64,000 nucleotides of DNA, taken from NCBI GenBank assembly GCA_009777245.1, contig WRMF01000003.1:62001-126000 (forward strand), given 5' to 3'. Made by a program: the position numbers and the translations under genes. The DNA is from Betaproteobacteria bacterium. GTDB lineage: Bacteria; Pseudomonadota; Gammaproteobacteria; Burkholderiales; Rhodocyclaceae. Below, in pieces: positions 1 to 8,947 of the stretch (its first letter is position 1; every line of letters starts with the position of its first letter). Under the pieces are notes generated by a model, which saw only the letters and a program-made list of their open reading frames with translations, ran no database searches and was not told the DNA's origin.

Positions 1-402
1 CGGATGGAAATGCCGGAAGACAAGGTACGCAAGATCATGAAAATCTCCAAAGAGCCGATTTCCATGGAAACTCCGATCGGCGACGATGATGATTCCCATC
101 TTGGCGATTTCATCGAGGATCAGACTACCCTGTCGCCGTCGGAGGCCATACTGCAAGCGGACTTGCATGAAGTCGTCGCGGAAATTCTCGATACCTTGAC
201 TCAGCGCGAAGCCAAGGTTTTGCGGCTGCGTTTCGGCATTGAAATGAGCACCGATCACACGCTGGAAGAAGTCGGCAAGCAATTCGACGTGACTCGTGAG
301 CGCATTCGTCAGATTGAGGCCAAGGCTTTGCGAAAGCTCCGCCATCCTTCCCGTTCCGACAAATTGCGCGCATTTGTGGAGAATTACTGGAGTACCCGGT
401 AA
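1..402 (+). CDS. rpoD: RNA polymerase primary sigma factor RpoD, C-terminal part (cut by window start)
   Basis: The reading frame is open from the first base, so the gene begins outside the window. The visible 133 codons cover the end of sigma region 3 and all of region 4. The region 4.2 helix-turn-helix that reads the -35 element is recognisable as [20 protein letters not shown], followed by [11 protein letters not shown] and a short tail ending in WSTR. An acidic DDDD stretch precedes the SEAIL segment, as usual in primary sigma factors of proteobacteria. RpoD directs housekeeping transcription. A tRNA gene follows 27 bases downstream. Identity is very clear, and only the N-terminal 450 or so residues are missing. 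Confidence 0.97.
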   Translation, partial: RMEMPEDKVRKIMKISKEPISMETPIGDDDDSHLGDFIEDQTTLSPSEAILQADLHEVVAEILDTLTQREAKVLRLRFGIEMSTDHTLEEVGKQFDVTRERIRQIEAKALRKLRHPSRSDKLRAFVENYWSTR

Positions 403-429
403 TATATGCGTTTTCGCAATTGAAGCGTA

Positions 430-502
430 GGGCCTGTAGCTTAGCGGTTAAAGCAGCGGACTCATAATCCGTTGACCGTGGGTTCGAATCCCACTGGGCC
501 CA
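430..502 (+). tRNA. tRNA with CAU anticodon, probably tRNA-Ile2 (lysidine-modified)
   Basis: A complete cloverleaf can be folded. The acceptor stem pairs GGGCCTG (430-436) with TGGGCCC (495-501). The anticodon stem GCGGA/TCCGT encloses the loop CTCATAA, which gives anticodon CAU. The T arm is GTGGGTTCGAATCCCAC. The discriminator base is A502. The next bases are CTC, so the CCA end is not encoded. CAU can be initiator Met, elongator Met or Ile2. The acceptor stem begins with a G-C pair, which argues against an initiator. The anticodon arm resembles that of known Ile2(CAU) tRNAs, and beta-proteobacteria often have this tRNA beside rpoD. The Ile2 assignment is inference. Confidence 0.9.
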
Positions 503-527
503 CTCCGATAGCTCAAAGAGGAAAACG

Positions 528-1568
528 ATGTTTCATACCAAAAGCGACATTCGCGACAGACTCATTGATGTCGGCGTTAGCGATGCCAATGCCGTTCTTC
601 TCGCGCAGCAGGCCAAACCTGCCGTTTGGCTGGAAACGAGCACAGTCAAGAACGAAGCGGAAATTGCCATCGGGGCTACCAAACTGGGCGGGCTTCCCGA
701 TCTGCCCGCAGGCGTGGCATGGCCGATGCGACCGATTTATCCTGACGCCGAGGCGCGCACCAAGTTTATCCGCGCTGATGCGGCTGATCCGGACAGGGCA
801 TGGCGTTGGGCTACGCCTGAACAGCGCGAGGAATTTCGTCAGGACACGTTGACACGCATCCAGAAAATCGAGAGCGCGCAGCCATTGTCCTTCATCGCCC
901 AAATCAATCTGGCCGAAATGTGGGCGGCGGGATCGCTGGATCCGGATATACCTCGGCAAGGCGTGCTATCCATTTTTTATGATTTCGCAGGGGAGCCTTC
1001 CGGGTTCGATCCGCAAGATCGCGTTGGCTTTGCCATACTATTCCACGATGCAGGGGCGCTGACACGGAGCGTCGAGCCTGGTGAATTACGCAACGATTTT
1101 TATGCCCGCTATCGTCTTTCGCCTTTGGCTTGCGGCGCCCATGCCTGCATGACGCCTCTGCCGCACGTTGAAGCCGAGTATGAACGCATGGGATTGCCTG
1201 AGGAAGTCATGAACATGCTTGATGGCTGGTGGGACGAGGACGACTTCCTGTATTCCTCGCAAGAAGACGAAGACTGGAAATGCCATCGCATCGGCGGCTG
1301 GCCTACGCCCGTGCAAGACGGTATGCAGACCCAATGCGCGCTGGTACATGCCGGTCATCATTGCGGCGCTGGAGAGTCCTACAAAGATCCGGTGCTTGCC
1401 TCAATCCGCGCCACCGCCACAGATTGGCTGCTGCTGGCTCAAATCGGCGCTGACGAGAAAGGCAATATGAACTGGGGCGATAACGGTCAGATTTACGTCT
1501 GGATTCGCCGTGACGACCTCAAAGCCCGACGCTTTGAAAACGCCTGGCTGATTCTACAATCATACTAG
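528..1568 (+). CDS. YwqG / DUF1963-family protein
   Basis: This 346-residue protein has the family hallmarks: KLGGLPDLPAGVAWP near residues 52-66, then LSFIAQINLAE near residue 118, and a later GVLSIFYDF block. Members of this family are soluble and have no firmly known biochemical role. No signal peptide or membrane segment is seen. The second half is rich in Trp, Asp and Glu, including DGWWDEDDF. AGAGGAAAACG just before the ATG provides a ribosome binding site. The gene stands alone between the tRNA and a small repeat region, so the context gives no functional clue. Confidence 0.85.
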   Translation: MFHTKSDIRDRLIDVGVSDANAVLLAQQAKPAVWLETSTVKNEAEIAIGATKLGGLPDLPAGVAWPMRPIYPDAEARTKFIRADAADPDRAWRWATPEQREEFRQDTLTRIQKIESAQPLSFIAQINLAEMWAAGSLDPDIPRQGVLSIFYDFAGEPSGFDPQDRVGFAILFHDAGALTRSVEPGELRNDFYARYRLSPLACGAHACMTPLPHVEAEYERMGLPEEVMNMLDGWWDEDDFLYSSQEDEDWKCHRIGGWPTPVQDGMQTQCALVHAGHHCGAGESYKDPVLASIRATATDWLLLAQIGADEKGNMNWGDNGQIYVWIRRDDLKARRFENAWLILQSY

Positions 1569-1592
1569 AGCGGTAACAGCCTACGCAGGGTT

Positions 1593-1613
1593 GGATTAAG
1601 CGTAGCGTAATCC
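1593..1613. repeat. small palindromic intergenic repeat
   Basis: GGATTA (1593-1598) and TAATCC (1608-1613) form an inverted repeat around AGCGTAGCG. The sequence resembles the widespread short palindromes with a GGATTA...TAATCC core in proteobacterial intergenic DNA. It lies 25 bases after the YwqG stop codon. It could act as a transcript end, but no T-run follows it. Confidence 0.5.
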
Positions 1614-1627
1614 CCGAGTTTTGGATT

Positions 1628-1662
1628 GATGCTTGAAACTGGTATGAAACGAAGTTCCATCC
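1628..1662. repeat. 35-bp dispersed repeat, copy 1
   Basis: The sequence starting GATGCTTGAAAC and ending GAAGTTCCATCC recurs at 52162-52196 with two base differences. Both copies are intergenic and lie just downstream of plus-strand genes. Origin and function are unknown. Confidence 0.7.
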
Positions 1663-1691
1663 AAACCCACGGGTTGCTGCGCTGGGGTTCG

Positions 1692-2048
1692 CTATGCCTT
1701 TTCCCGCTCAATTACCACGGCGACCCGTTTGGCTTCCCGGATCACGCCCGGTTTGGCGACGGAAACGCGCACCTTGAGGGCTGAAAATTCTTCCAGAATC
1801 AGGTCGGCCACAAAGCCCGCCAGCGCCTCCAGCAAGGCAAAATGGCGATCGGACAACGCTTCGCGCAGACGAACAATCAGTTGCGCATATTCAATGGTAT
1901 CGCTTATGTCGTCGCTTCTGGCGGCGGCGCTTGAAATACCGACCTCAAGATTCAGCGACACCCGCTGCGGAAATGCAATTTCTCTGGGGTAAATGCCAAC
2001 CTTGGCGTCAAGGTTGAGTTCGTCAATAACAATGGTATCCACTTGCAT
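1692..2048 (-). CDS. folB: Dihydroneopterin aldolase
   Basis: The 118-residue protein converts dihydroneopterin to hydroxymethyl-dihydropterin in folate synthesis. Typical features are DTIVIDELNLDAKVGIYPRE at the N-terminus, with the GIYPRE stretch common in FolB, and a C-terminal segment VRVSVAKPGVIREAKRVAVVIER carrying the KPG motif. The frame stays open upstream to an ATG at 2066, but the methionine at 2048 (MQVDT) gives the usual FolB length and is preferred. The gene is divergent from plsY, an arrangement common in proteobacteria. Confidence 0.93.
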   Translation of the reverse strand: MQVDTIVIDELNLDAKVGIYPREIAFPQRVSLNLEVGISSAAARSDDISDTIEYAQLIVRLREALSDRHFALLEALAGFVADLILEEFSALKVRVSVAKPGVIREAKRVAVVIEREKA

Positions 2049-2128
2049 CCACTTCCAACAATCCAAAAAAACAGGCCGCGATTGCGATAGAATCGCCAGA
2101 CTGTATTTTAACCCTTCTTTCGTGACCC

Positions 2129-2731
2129 ATGACCTCTTCCTGGCACATTCTCGTCCTTGCGTCTCTGGCGGCCTATCTCCTAGGCTCCGTCCCGTTTGCG
2201 GTCTTAAGCTCCAGGCTGTTCAGTCTGGCCGATCCGCGCACCTACGGTTCCGGCAATCCGGGCGCGACCAATGTGCTGCGCTCCGGCAACCGAAAAGCGG
2301 CAGTCGTAACCCTCATAGGCGACGCTGGTAAGGGCGCGGCGGCAGTACTTGCCGCTCGCATGTCCGGCTTTTCCGAGTTTGAAATCGGCATTGTCGCGCT
2401 GGCCGTGCTAATCGGCCATATTTTCCCGATCTTCCTGAAATTCAAAGGGGGTAAAGGCGTTGCCACCGCTGCGGGCGCATTGCTTGCCCTCTCCTTCTGG
2501 GTGGGTTTGGCAACCATCATCACCTGGGCTGTAATTGCCAAAATCAGCCGCTACTCATCGCTCGGAGCCTTGGTAGCCACTCTGTCCGCGCCGTTTTGGG
2601 CGCTCTTGATTGAGGACGAAGGGCCGATTATCATAATCATCCTGTTTGCCATCATCCTGATCGCAACGCACAGGAGCAATATCGCGCGGCTGCTCTCAGG
2701 CAAAGAGGGCAAAATCGGCAAGCGCCATTAA
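2129..2731 (+). CDS. plsY: Glycerol-3-phosphate acyltransferase PlsY
   Basis: PlsY moves an acyl group from acyl-phosphate to glycerol-3-phosphate, the first step of phospholipid synthesis, in the inner membrane. The 200-residue sequence shows the family's conserved loops: YLLGSVPFA near residue 15, GSGNPGATNVLR near residue 41, and the HIFPIFLKFKGGKGVATAAG motif near residue 97. About five hydrophobic segments are visible. The C-terminus is basic (SGKEGKIGKRH). The stop is only six bases before prfA, so the two are probably co-transcribed. Confidence 0.95.
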   Translation: MTSSWHILVLASLAAYLLGSVPFAVLSSRLFSLADPRTYGSGNPGATNVLRSGNRKAAVVTLIGDAGKGAAAVLAARMSGFSEFEIGIVALAVLIGHIFPIFLKFKGGKGVATAAGALLALSFWVGLATIITWAVIAKISRYSSLGALVATLSAPFWALLIEDEGPIIIIILFAIILIATHRSNIARLLSGKEGKIGKRH

Positions 2732-2737
2732 CTGCCA

Positions 2738-3814
2738 ATGAAAATCCGGCATAAGCTCGAACAAATCGCCTTCCGGCTTGCGGAAATTGACGCCATGCTT
2801 GCCAGCGAAGAAGCGGCGCAAGACATGGCGCTCTTTCGCCGCATTTCCCGCGAACGCGCCGAAATCAGCCCGATAGCGGCGCTGTATGCCGACTACCTGC
2901 GAACCGAATCCGACCTGAAAGAAAGCAAGGCATTGCTCGCCGACCCGGAAATGCGCGCCCTTGCGGAAGAAGAAATAGCCGCCGCGAAAGCGCGTCTGCC
3001 AAAACTCGAACAGGAACTCACATATCTGCTGCTGCCGCGCGATCCTGATGATGAGCGCAGCGTTCTTCTGGAAATTCGCGCCGGCACGGGCGGCGACGAA
3101 TCGGCGCTCTTCGCCGCTGCCCTGTTTCGCATGTACAGCCGTCTGGCCGAACAAAAACGCTGGCAAACAGAGCTAATCTCCGCAAACGAATCGGAATTGG
3201 GCGGCTACAGGGAAATCATCTGCCGCCTTGTGGGGAAAGATGTCTATGCCCGCCTCAAATTTGAATCCGGGGCGCATCGAGTGCAGCGCGTGCCGGAAAC
3301 GGAAAGCCAGGGGCGTATCCATACTTCCGCCTGTACCGTCGCCATCATGCCCGAAGCGGACGAGATGGAAGAAATCAGCCTGAACCCTGCGGATTTGCGC
3401 ATTGACACCTTCCGCGCTTCCGGCGCGGGCGGACAGCATGTAAACAGGACTGATTCGGCAGTGCGCGTCACCCACCTTCCTACCGGCATTGTCGCCGAAT
3501 GTCAGGACGGGCGTTCACAACATCAAAACAAGGCTTCCGCCTTGAAGGTGCTCGCGGCGCGTATAAAAGATACGGAAACGCGGGAACGCCGGATGAAAGA
3601 GGCCGCCACCCGAAAAAGTCTTGTCGGGAGCGGCGATCGCTCTGAACGCATTCGCACCTACAATTTCCCGCAAGGCCGCGTCACCGACCACCGCATCAAC
3701 CTGACCCTCTACAAACTCGCCGCTGTTCTGGAAGGCGATCTGGACGAGATCATTGACGCACTGACAACCGAACACCGTATGGAACAACTTGCAGCGTTGG
3801 CGGAAGAAGGGTGA
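2738..3814 (+). CDS. prfA: Peptide chain release factor 1
   Basis: RF1 recognises UAA and UAG and triggers peptide release. The 358-residue length is normal. The catalytic GGQ lies in [18 protein letters not shown], and the flanking segments [11 protein letters not shown] and [21 protein letters not shown] (given here as two motifs, [18 protein letters not shown] and ESQGRIHTS) are typical of the class I factor. The stop-codon reading region sits between them. The gene overlaps the prmC start by four bases (GTGA). This makes biological sense because PrmC methylates the GGQ glutamine. Confidence 0.97.
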   Translation: MKIRHKLEQIAFRLAEIDAMLASEEAAQDMALFRRISRERAEISPIAALYADYLRTESDLKESKALLADPEMRALAEEEIAAAKARLPKLEQELTYLLLPRDPDDERSVLLEIRAGTGGDESALFAAALFRMYSRLAEQKRWQTELISANESELGGYREIICRLVGKDVYARLKFESGAHRVQRVPETESQGRIHTSACTVAIMPEADEMEEISLNPADLRIDTFRASGAGGQHVNRTDSAVRVTHLPTGIVAECQDGRSQHQNKASALKVLAARIKDTETRERRMKEAATRKSLVGSGDRSERIRTYNFPQGRVTDHRINLTLYKLAAVLEGDLDEIIDALTTEHRMEQLAALAEEG

Positions 3815-4746
3815 GACGCTTTGCCGTGACCCTGCTCCTTTCCGACTGGCTGAAGACTGCGTGTTCAGAGGTTGACGCGCTGGATGCGCGGCTCTTGGCG
3901 CAGCATGTTCTTGGCATCTCCCGCGCCGAACTGATTTGCCGACCCGAAACAGGCATTGACCCCACAAGGCAGGAAATTCTGGACAGACTTCTGGCTCGCC
4001 GCGCCCAAGGCGAACCGCTTGCCTATCTGGTCGGCGAGGCTCGTTTCCGCGCTCGAACCTTCAAAATCACGCCTGATGTTCTCGTTCCCCGTCCGGAAAC
4101 GGAAGAACTGGTCGGGCACGCAATCAATAAGCTCTCCGAATCGCTCGTTCCCGTCGCAAATGTGCTTGACCTGGGGTGCGGCAGCGGGGTAATCGCTATC
4201 TCCATCGCGCTGGAATGTCCGCAAGCGAAGGTCACAGGCGTTGATTCAAGCATTACTGCGCTTGCGGTCGCTCGCGCCAATGCCGCTACTCTTGCCGCGC
4301 CGGTGGAGTTTTTCGAGAGCGATTGGTTTTCTGCTCTTGCCGGAAGACGCTTTCATCTTATCGTCGCCAATCCGCCCTACATTGCCGCCGATGACCATAA
4401 TTTAGCCGGTGACGGCCTGTTGTTTGAACCACGTCTTGCCTTGACGGACGAGGGCGACGGCTTGTCTTGTCTGCGCGCGATTATTCACGCTGCGCCCTGT
4501 CATCTTGAGTCCGGCGGCTATTTTCTCTGCGAGCACGGTCATGAACAGGGCGAGGCCGTCCGACTCCTTTTAGCGGACGCAGGCTTTATCAAGGTGGAAA
4601 GCTGGCTTGATCTCTCCGGAAACGAGCGGTTCAGCGGCGGCAAGGTAGCGCAATGCGCCGAGCTTGAAGAAGCGAGTGAAAACTTCCGGCAAGAGGCGTT
4701 GGCTTCATGGCAGGCGCGACCATGCTTGCCCAAAACCCTGCCATAA
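3811..4746 (+). CDS. prmC: Release factor glutamine methyltransferase PrmC (HemK)
   Basis: PrmC transfers a methyl group from S-adenosylmethionine to the Gln of the GGQ motif in RF1 and RF2. The 311-residue protein has an N-terminal helical domain that binds the release factor. It is followed by a Rossmann domain with [17 protein letters not shown] (SAM binding) near residues 118-134 and the catalytic motif NPPYIAADD near residue 188. The start is GTG at 3811, overlapping the prfA stop, so translation is likely coupled. The C-terminal tail of about 30 residues after the normal end (from EASENF onwards) is slightly longer than in typical homologues. Confidence 0.96.
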   Translation: MRRFAVTLLLSDWLKTACSEVDALDARLLAQHVLGISRAELICRPETGIDPTRQEILDRLLARRAQGEPLAYLVGEARFRARTFKITPDVLVPRPETEELVGHAINKLSESLVPVANVLDLGCGSGVIAISIALECPQAKVTGVDSSITALAVARANAATLAAPVEFFESDWFSALAGRRFHLIVANPPYIAADDHNLAGDGLLFEPRLALTDEGDGLSCLRAIIHAAPCHLESGGYFLCEHGHEQGEAVRLLLADAGFIKVESWLDLSGNERFSGGKVAQCAELEEASENFRQEALASWQARPCLPKTLP

Positions 4747-4782
4747 TGGCAAGACTTTTTCCTTGAGCGGAGCGGTAACGCC

Positions 4783-7563
4783 ATGACATTAAGTTGGTCG
4801 GTCATAGAGGCCAATGCTGTCGCTTTTTCCGAGCGATGGAAGGACGCGCATAGCGAGGAAGCGCAGGGGCAAGCCTTTACTCTGGACTTTTTCAAGGTGT
4901 TTGGCGTTGATGATCCGGAAAGAGCGGGAGCCTTTGAGCGCAAGGTTGCAATGGATGAGGGGCGCATTGGCTATATTGATTTCCTGTGGAAGAAGCGCAT
5001 AGCCCTTGAGATGAAGTCTTTGGGCAAGGATTTGGGCAAGGCGTATGCCCAGTTGAAGGAGTATGTCTTTCATTTGCCGGATGACGAAATTCCCGATTTG
5101 CTGATGGTGTGCGACTTCGCCACCATTGTTTTGCATAGCCGGGCGACGGGCAAAAAAATCTCCTTCAGGACGAAGGAGTTACGTAAGCACATCAGACGCT
5201 TTGCCGACATTGCCGGCTACGAGACGACACGGGTCTATGAGAGCCAGATTGAAGTAAATGTGAAGGCAGCCGAAAAGATGGCGAAGCTGCATGACGCCCT
5301 GAAAGGCCACGGGTATGAGGGGCATAATCTGGAAGTGTATCTTGTCCGTTTGTTGTTCTGCATGTTTGCCGATGATTCGGGGATATTCCCGCCTGATTCA
5401 TTTTTGAATTATGCGGAGAACGCCAAAGAGAGCGGGAGCGACCTGTCTGATCGCATAGGCCGTCTCTTTGAAGTCCTGAACATGCCGGACGAGACGCGAA
5501 GCAGGCGTTCCCTGCTTTCAGCCGATTTGAGGCAATTTCGCTATATCAACGGCGGGCTGTTTAAGGACTTGTTGCCTACTGCCGATTTTGACGCAGCCAT
5601 GCGCCGCATTTTGATAGATTGCTGCAAGTTTGACTGGAGCAGGATTTCCCCCGCCATTTTCGGCGCGATGTTCCAAGGGGTCATGGACAAGGACAAGCGG
5701 CGGGAGTTCGGGGCGCACTATACGAGCGAGGAGAATATCTTGAAGCTCATCAACCCGTTGTTCATGGATGATCTGTGGCGGGAGTTTGAACAGGTGAAGA
5801 TTGACGCTGTCCGGCTTAATCGTTTCCACGAGAAAATCAGTCGTCTGAAGTTTCTTGATCCGGCCTGCGGCTGCGGCAATTTTTTGCTCATTGCCTATCG
5901 GGAGTTGCGCCTGTTGGAGTTGGCGATTTTGAAGATGAAAGTCGCCTCCGGGCAGAAGTTTCTGGATTTGTCGCCGCTTTTGAAGGTAAGTGTTGAGCAA
6001 TTTTACGGGATTGAGCTTGAGGGTTTTCCCTGCCAGATTGCCGAAGTGGGGATGTGGCTTATGGATCATTTGATGAATTTGCGCGTAGCTGATTCGTTCG
6101 GGATGTATTTTGCGCGATTGCCTCTTTCCGAGTCCGCGCATATTGTCAATGGCAACGCGTTGCGGATTGATTGGGAGGAAGTTGTGCCGAAACATGAGTT
6201 GTCTTACATTTTGGGGAATCCGCCGTTTGTTGGTTATTCAAACCAGAGCGATGAGCAGAAGGCTGATGTTTTGTCGGTATATGTGGATGGAAACGGCAGG
6301 CCGTTCAAAAACGCCGGAAAGATAGATTATGTCGCGGCCTGGTATTACAAGGCGGCGGAGTATATGCAAGACATGCAAATCCGCGCCGCGTTTGTCTCCA
6401 CGAATTCCATTACCCAGGGGGAGCAGGTTGCCGCTGTGTGGAAGCCGCTGTTTGAGATGTTTGGCGTGCGGATTGACTTCTGCTACCGGACTTTCAAATG
6501 GAGCAATGAAGCCAAGGGCAAAGCCGCTGTCCATTGCGTGATTGTGGGATTCAGCCAGGGCGAAGCAGGTGGCGGCGAAGCCGTCGGGGTTTTGTCAGAC
6601 TTTGACAGAGCAGCCAATGGTTCGCCGACTGCCCGCGACCGCATAATTTACGACACCGACGGGACAAGAATTCCCGCGCGAAACATCAATCCGTATCTTG
6701 TAGATGCGCCTACAATACTCATCGAAAACAGAACGAAGCCTTTGTGCGACGCGCCGGAAATGATAGCGGGCGGCAAGCCGACAGACGGCGGTCATTTGAT
6801 ATTGAGCGAGGAAGAGCGCGATTCGCTTGTCCGCGCCGAACCCAATTCGCAAAAATACATCCGTCGTTACTACATGGGCGATGACTTCATCAACAACATC
6901 AAACGCTATTGTCTTTGGTTGGTAGGCTGTCCGCCAAACGAGCTGAGAAATATGCCGTCTGTGATTGAGCGAGTGGAGCGCGTTCGTCAAATGAGATTGG
7001 GCAGCAAAAAGCCCGCGACGCGGGCAAAGGCGGAAACTCCTATGCTGTTTGATGAAATACGAAAAATTGAAGGCGATAGCTATGTCGCTATACCCAAGGT
7101 TTCTTCGGAACGGCGCAAATATATCCCTATTGGGTTTTTGGCAGTAGATAACATTCCGGGAGACATGCTATTTGTAGTCAGCAAAATGGGGCTTTACGGA
7201 TTCGGGATTCTTACGTCTAATGTCCACATGTCCTGGACGCATACGATTTGCGGGCGGTTAAAAAGTGACTATAGATATTCAAACACGATTGTCTACAACA
7301 ACTTCCCTTGGCCGGATGCGAGTGATGAGCAAAAGGCGAACATCGAAAAGCTGGCGAAGGCAATCCTTGACGCAAGGGCATTGTTTCCTGAAAGCAGCCT
7401 TGCCGATCTCTACGACCCGCTAACCATGCCGCCTAATCTTCTCAAAGCTCATAACAACCTTGACCGCGCCGTGATGAAACTCTACGGCTTTGCCAAAGAC
7501 ATGACCGAGGCCGAGATAGTGGCGGCATTGATGGAGCGATGCAAAAAGCTCGTCGAACGATAA
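4783..7563 (+). CDS. MmeI-like type IIL restriction-modification enzyme (nuclease and adenine methyltransferase in one chain)
   Basis: This 926-residue protein matches MmeI-type enzymes in length and domain order. An N-terminal PD-(D/E)XK nuclease site is seen as D66, then E76-M-K78 (D-x9-ExK, the MmeI spacing). A helical spacer with FGAHYTSEENILK follows. The gamma-class methyltransferase has DPACGCGNFLL near residue 359 (SAM binding) and NPPF near residue 478 (catalytic). A target recognition region covers roughly 600-830, and a helical C-terminus ends the protein. Such enzymes methylate one strand of an asymmetric site and cut about 20 bases away. No separate specificity subunit is needed or seen nearby. 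All key residues are intact, so it may be active. The target sequence cannot be told by eye. Confidence 0.9.
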   Translation: MTLSWSVIEANAVAFSERWKDAHSEEAQGQAFTLDFFKVFGVDDPERAGAFERKVAMDEGRIGYIDFLWKKRIALEMKSLGKDLGKAYAQLKEYVFHLPDDEIPDLLMVCDFATIVLHSRATGKKISFRTKELRKHIRRFADIAGYETTRVYESQIEVNVKAAEKMAKLHDALKGHGYEGHNLEVYLVRLLFCMFADDSGIFPPDSFLNYAENAKESGSDLSDRIGRLFEVLNMPDETRSRRSLLSADLRQFRYINGGLFKDLLPTADFDAAMRRILIDCCKFDWSRISPAIFGAMFQGVMDKDKRREFGAHYTSEENILKLINPLFMDDLWREFEQVKIDAVRLNRFHEKISRLKFLDPACGCGNFLLIAYRELRLLELAILKMKVASGQKFLDLSPLLKVSVEQFYGIELEGFPCQIAEVGMWLMDHLMNLRVADSFGMYFARLPLSESAHIVNGNALRIDWEEVVPKHELSYILGNPPFVGYSNQSDEQKADVLSVYVDGNGRPFKNAGKIDYVAAWYYKAAEYMQDMQIRAAFVSTNSITQGEQVAAVWKPLFEMFGVRIDFCYRTFKWSNEAKGKAAVHCVIVGFSQGEAGGGEAVGVLSDFDRAANGSPTARDRIIYDTDGTRIPARNINPYLVDAPTILIENRTKPLCDAPEMIAGGKPTDGGHLILSEEERDSLVRAEPNSQKYIRRYYMGDDFINNIKRYCLWLVGCPPNELRNMPSVIERVERVRQMRLGSKKPATRAKAETPMLFDEIRKIEGDSYVAIPKVSSERRKYIPIGFLAVDNIPGDMLFVVSKMGLYGFGILTSNVHMSWTHTICGRLKSDYRYSNTIVYNNFPWPDASDEQKANIEKLAKAILDARALFPESSLADLYDPLTMPPNLLKAHNNLDRAVMKLYGFAKDMTEAEIVAALMERCKKLVER

Positions 7564-7619
7564 TTCCCGTAAATAATCCTTTTGGCTGCGCCGCGAGTGG
7601 CTACGCCGCGAGTCAAAAA

Positions 7620-7653
7620 GGGGGCTTGGGCTGGCTCATGGCAAGCCCCCTTT
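7620..7653 (+). terminator. Rho-independent terminator-like hairpin after the MmeI-like gene
   Basis: GGGGGCTTG (7620-7628) pairs perfectly with CAAGCCCCC (7642-7650), followed by TTTC. The T-run is short, so termination may be weak. It lies 57 bases after the stop. The DNA between holds two near-direct repeats of GCGCCGCGAGT type. Confidence 0.6.
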
Positions 7654-7662
7654 CCCAAACAT

Positions 7663-7695
7663 AAAAAACGGAAGGCAAAAGCCTTCCGTTTTTTT
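7663..7695 (-). terminator. Bidirectional rho-independent terminator downstream of the porin
   Basis: AAAAAACGGAAGGC (7663-7676), loop AAAA, then GCCTTCCGTTTTTTT (7681-7695) form a strong stem with T-runs on both strands. It lies 12 bases beyond the porin stop on the minus strand and can also stop plus-strand transcripts. Confidence 0.9.
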
Positions 7696-7706
7696 GCGGG
7701 GTAAAA

Positions 7707-8786
7707 TCAGAACGAATGCCTTAGGCCGAACTGGAAGCCCTTGCGGTAGCCTTCTCCATCATTGTAGGCATCGCCTACAGAAGCCGCGCGCTCATCCTTG
7801 TTGGTGATGTGGGAGTAAGCGGCGTAGAAATTGGTGCGCCTGGAGAGGCTGTAGTCATAGCCTGCCGCCCACTGGCGCGCCTTGCCCAGATTATCCGCCT
7901 TGCTCTCGTTGTAGGAGAAATTGACGGTATTTTTGCCGAAGGGAGCGGAAAGACCGAGCATCCAGGACTTCACTTTCTTGTCATTCATGGCTTCCAGGAG
8001 CTTCTTGCCGCTGAAATGGTCATAGGCTGCCGAGAGCTTGACCGCGCCGAAATCGTATGAGCCGCCGATCGTCCACTGGGATTGCTTTCCCCCGACAATG
8101 CCGCTGGCAGGAGGAAACTCTACCGGATTCTTCAACTTGACGTACTGATAGACAAAGCCGACATCCAGAGGCCCATTGGCGTAACGGGGAAACACCGTCC
8201 AGGTTTCGAGATCCATCACATTGCCTATGCTTTCCTGAGGCTCCAAAAGACCGGCGTTGGTCGAGTAAGCCGCAGTCACGGTGAAACCGCCGAAGTCGGG
8301 AGACACATAGGCCACCGCGTTGTTGACCTTTTCAACGTTGACGGAGAGGAGATCATCATAAACATTGCCGAAGCGCCCTACAGTGCCGTCGCCGAATGGA
8401 TCCAATTCGATCAGAAAGCCGTAGCGCGGCGCTTGCAGACGGCCGACAATCGCGGTTCCCCAGCCGCCGGTCAGGCCGACAAAAGCCTGTTCGTTGAAGA
8501 AGGAGTCGGCATTGGTGTGAGCGCCGGTATCGGTCTTGAAGCCCGCTTCCAGCACGAAGAGAGCCGAAGTTCCATTGCCCAGGTCTTCCACGCCGGTAAA
8601 GCCGATCAAGGAAGCGTCGGACTGGTTGGAGTTGATGGCTTGCTGGGACTTGACGCCTTTTTCCATGTTACTGCCGCGCCAGGCATAACCCATGTCAACA
8701 GCGCCGTAGATACTGACGTTGGATTGGGCAAAGACCGCACCGGAAGCCAGAGCGGCGACGGCAAGCGCAATCAGTTTCTTTTGCAT
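7707..8786 (-). CDS. Outer membrane porin of the beta-proteobacterial type
   Basis: The protein is predicted to form a trimeric 16-strand beta barrel for passive uptake of small solutes. The start at 8786 gives a clean signal peptide MQKKLIALAVAALASGAVFA, cut before QSNVSIYGAVDMGY, the typical first strand. An ATG further up (8849) would spoil the signal sequence. The mature part has alternating aromatic strands, a SYDFGAVKLSAAYDHF segment, and the terminal FGLRHSF with the C-terminal Phe needed for BAM insertion. The total is 359 residues. AGAAAGGA provides the ribosome binding site. A Fur-like box lies about 85-100 bases upstream, suggesting iron control. The substrate is unknown. Confidence 0.93.
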   Translation of the reverse strand: MQKKLIALAVAALASGAVFAQSNVSIYGAVDMGYAWRGSNMEKGVKSQQAINSNQSDASLIGFTGVEDLGNGTSALFVLEAGFKTDTGAHTNADSFFNEQAFVGLTGGWGTAIVGRLQAPRYGFLIELDPFGDGTVGRFGNVYDDLLSVNVEKVNNAVAYVSPDFGGFTVTAAYSTNAGLLEPQESIGNVMDLETWTVFPRYANGPLDVGFVYQYVKLKNPVEFPPASGIVGGKQSQWTIGGSYDFGAVKLSAAYDHFSGKKLLEAMNDKKVKSWMLGLSAPFGKNTVNFSYNESKADNLGKARQWAAGYDYSLSRRTNFYAAYSHITNKDERAASVGDAYNDGEGYRKGFQFGLRHSF

Positions 8787-8869
8787 GTTTGATCCTTTCT
8801 GAAGAAATTTAGGCATCCTGGAAACGCTATTATGGCGGCTAAACGCCATTCACGATTCTCAGCACCCGC

Positions 8870-8888
8870 GTAAATGAGAATCATTATT
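8870..8888. promoter_or_regulatory. Candidate Fur box upstream of the porin
   Basis: GTAAATGAGAATCATTATT matches 15 of 19 positions of the classical GATAATGATAATCATTATC Fur consensus by my count. It lies 84-102 bases upstream of the porin ATG, where it could cover the promoter. The transposase remnant on the other side is broken, so the porin is the likely target. Confidence 0.55.
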
Positions 8889-8947
8889 GTATACAAGTTT
8901 TTGCGCCGATTCATAACATATCCGGCTGTTTACGCAAACTGTTGTAG

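Noticed and set aside
3811..4280. Several 80-150 codon minus-strand frames over prfA and prmC
   Set aside because: They are shadows in a G+C-rich coding region with clear genes on the plus strand.
8082..8792. 236-codon plus-strand frame over the porin
   Set aside because: The porin on the minus strand has signal peptide, strand pattern, C-terminal Phe and terminator.
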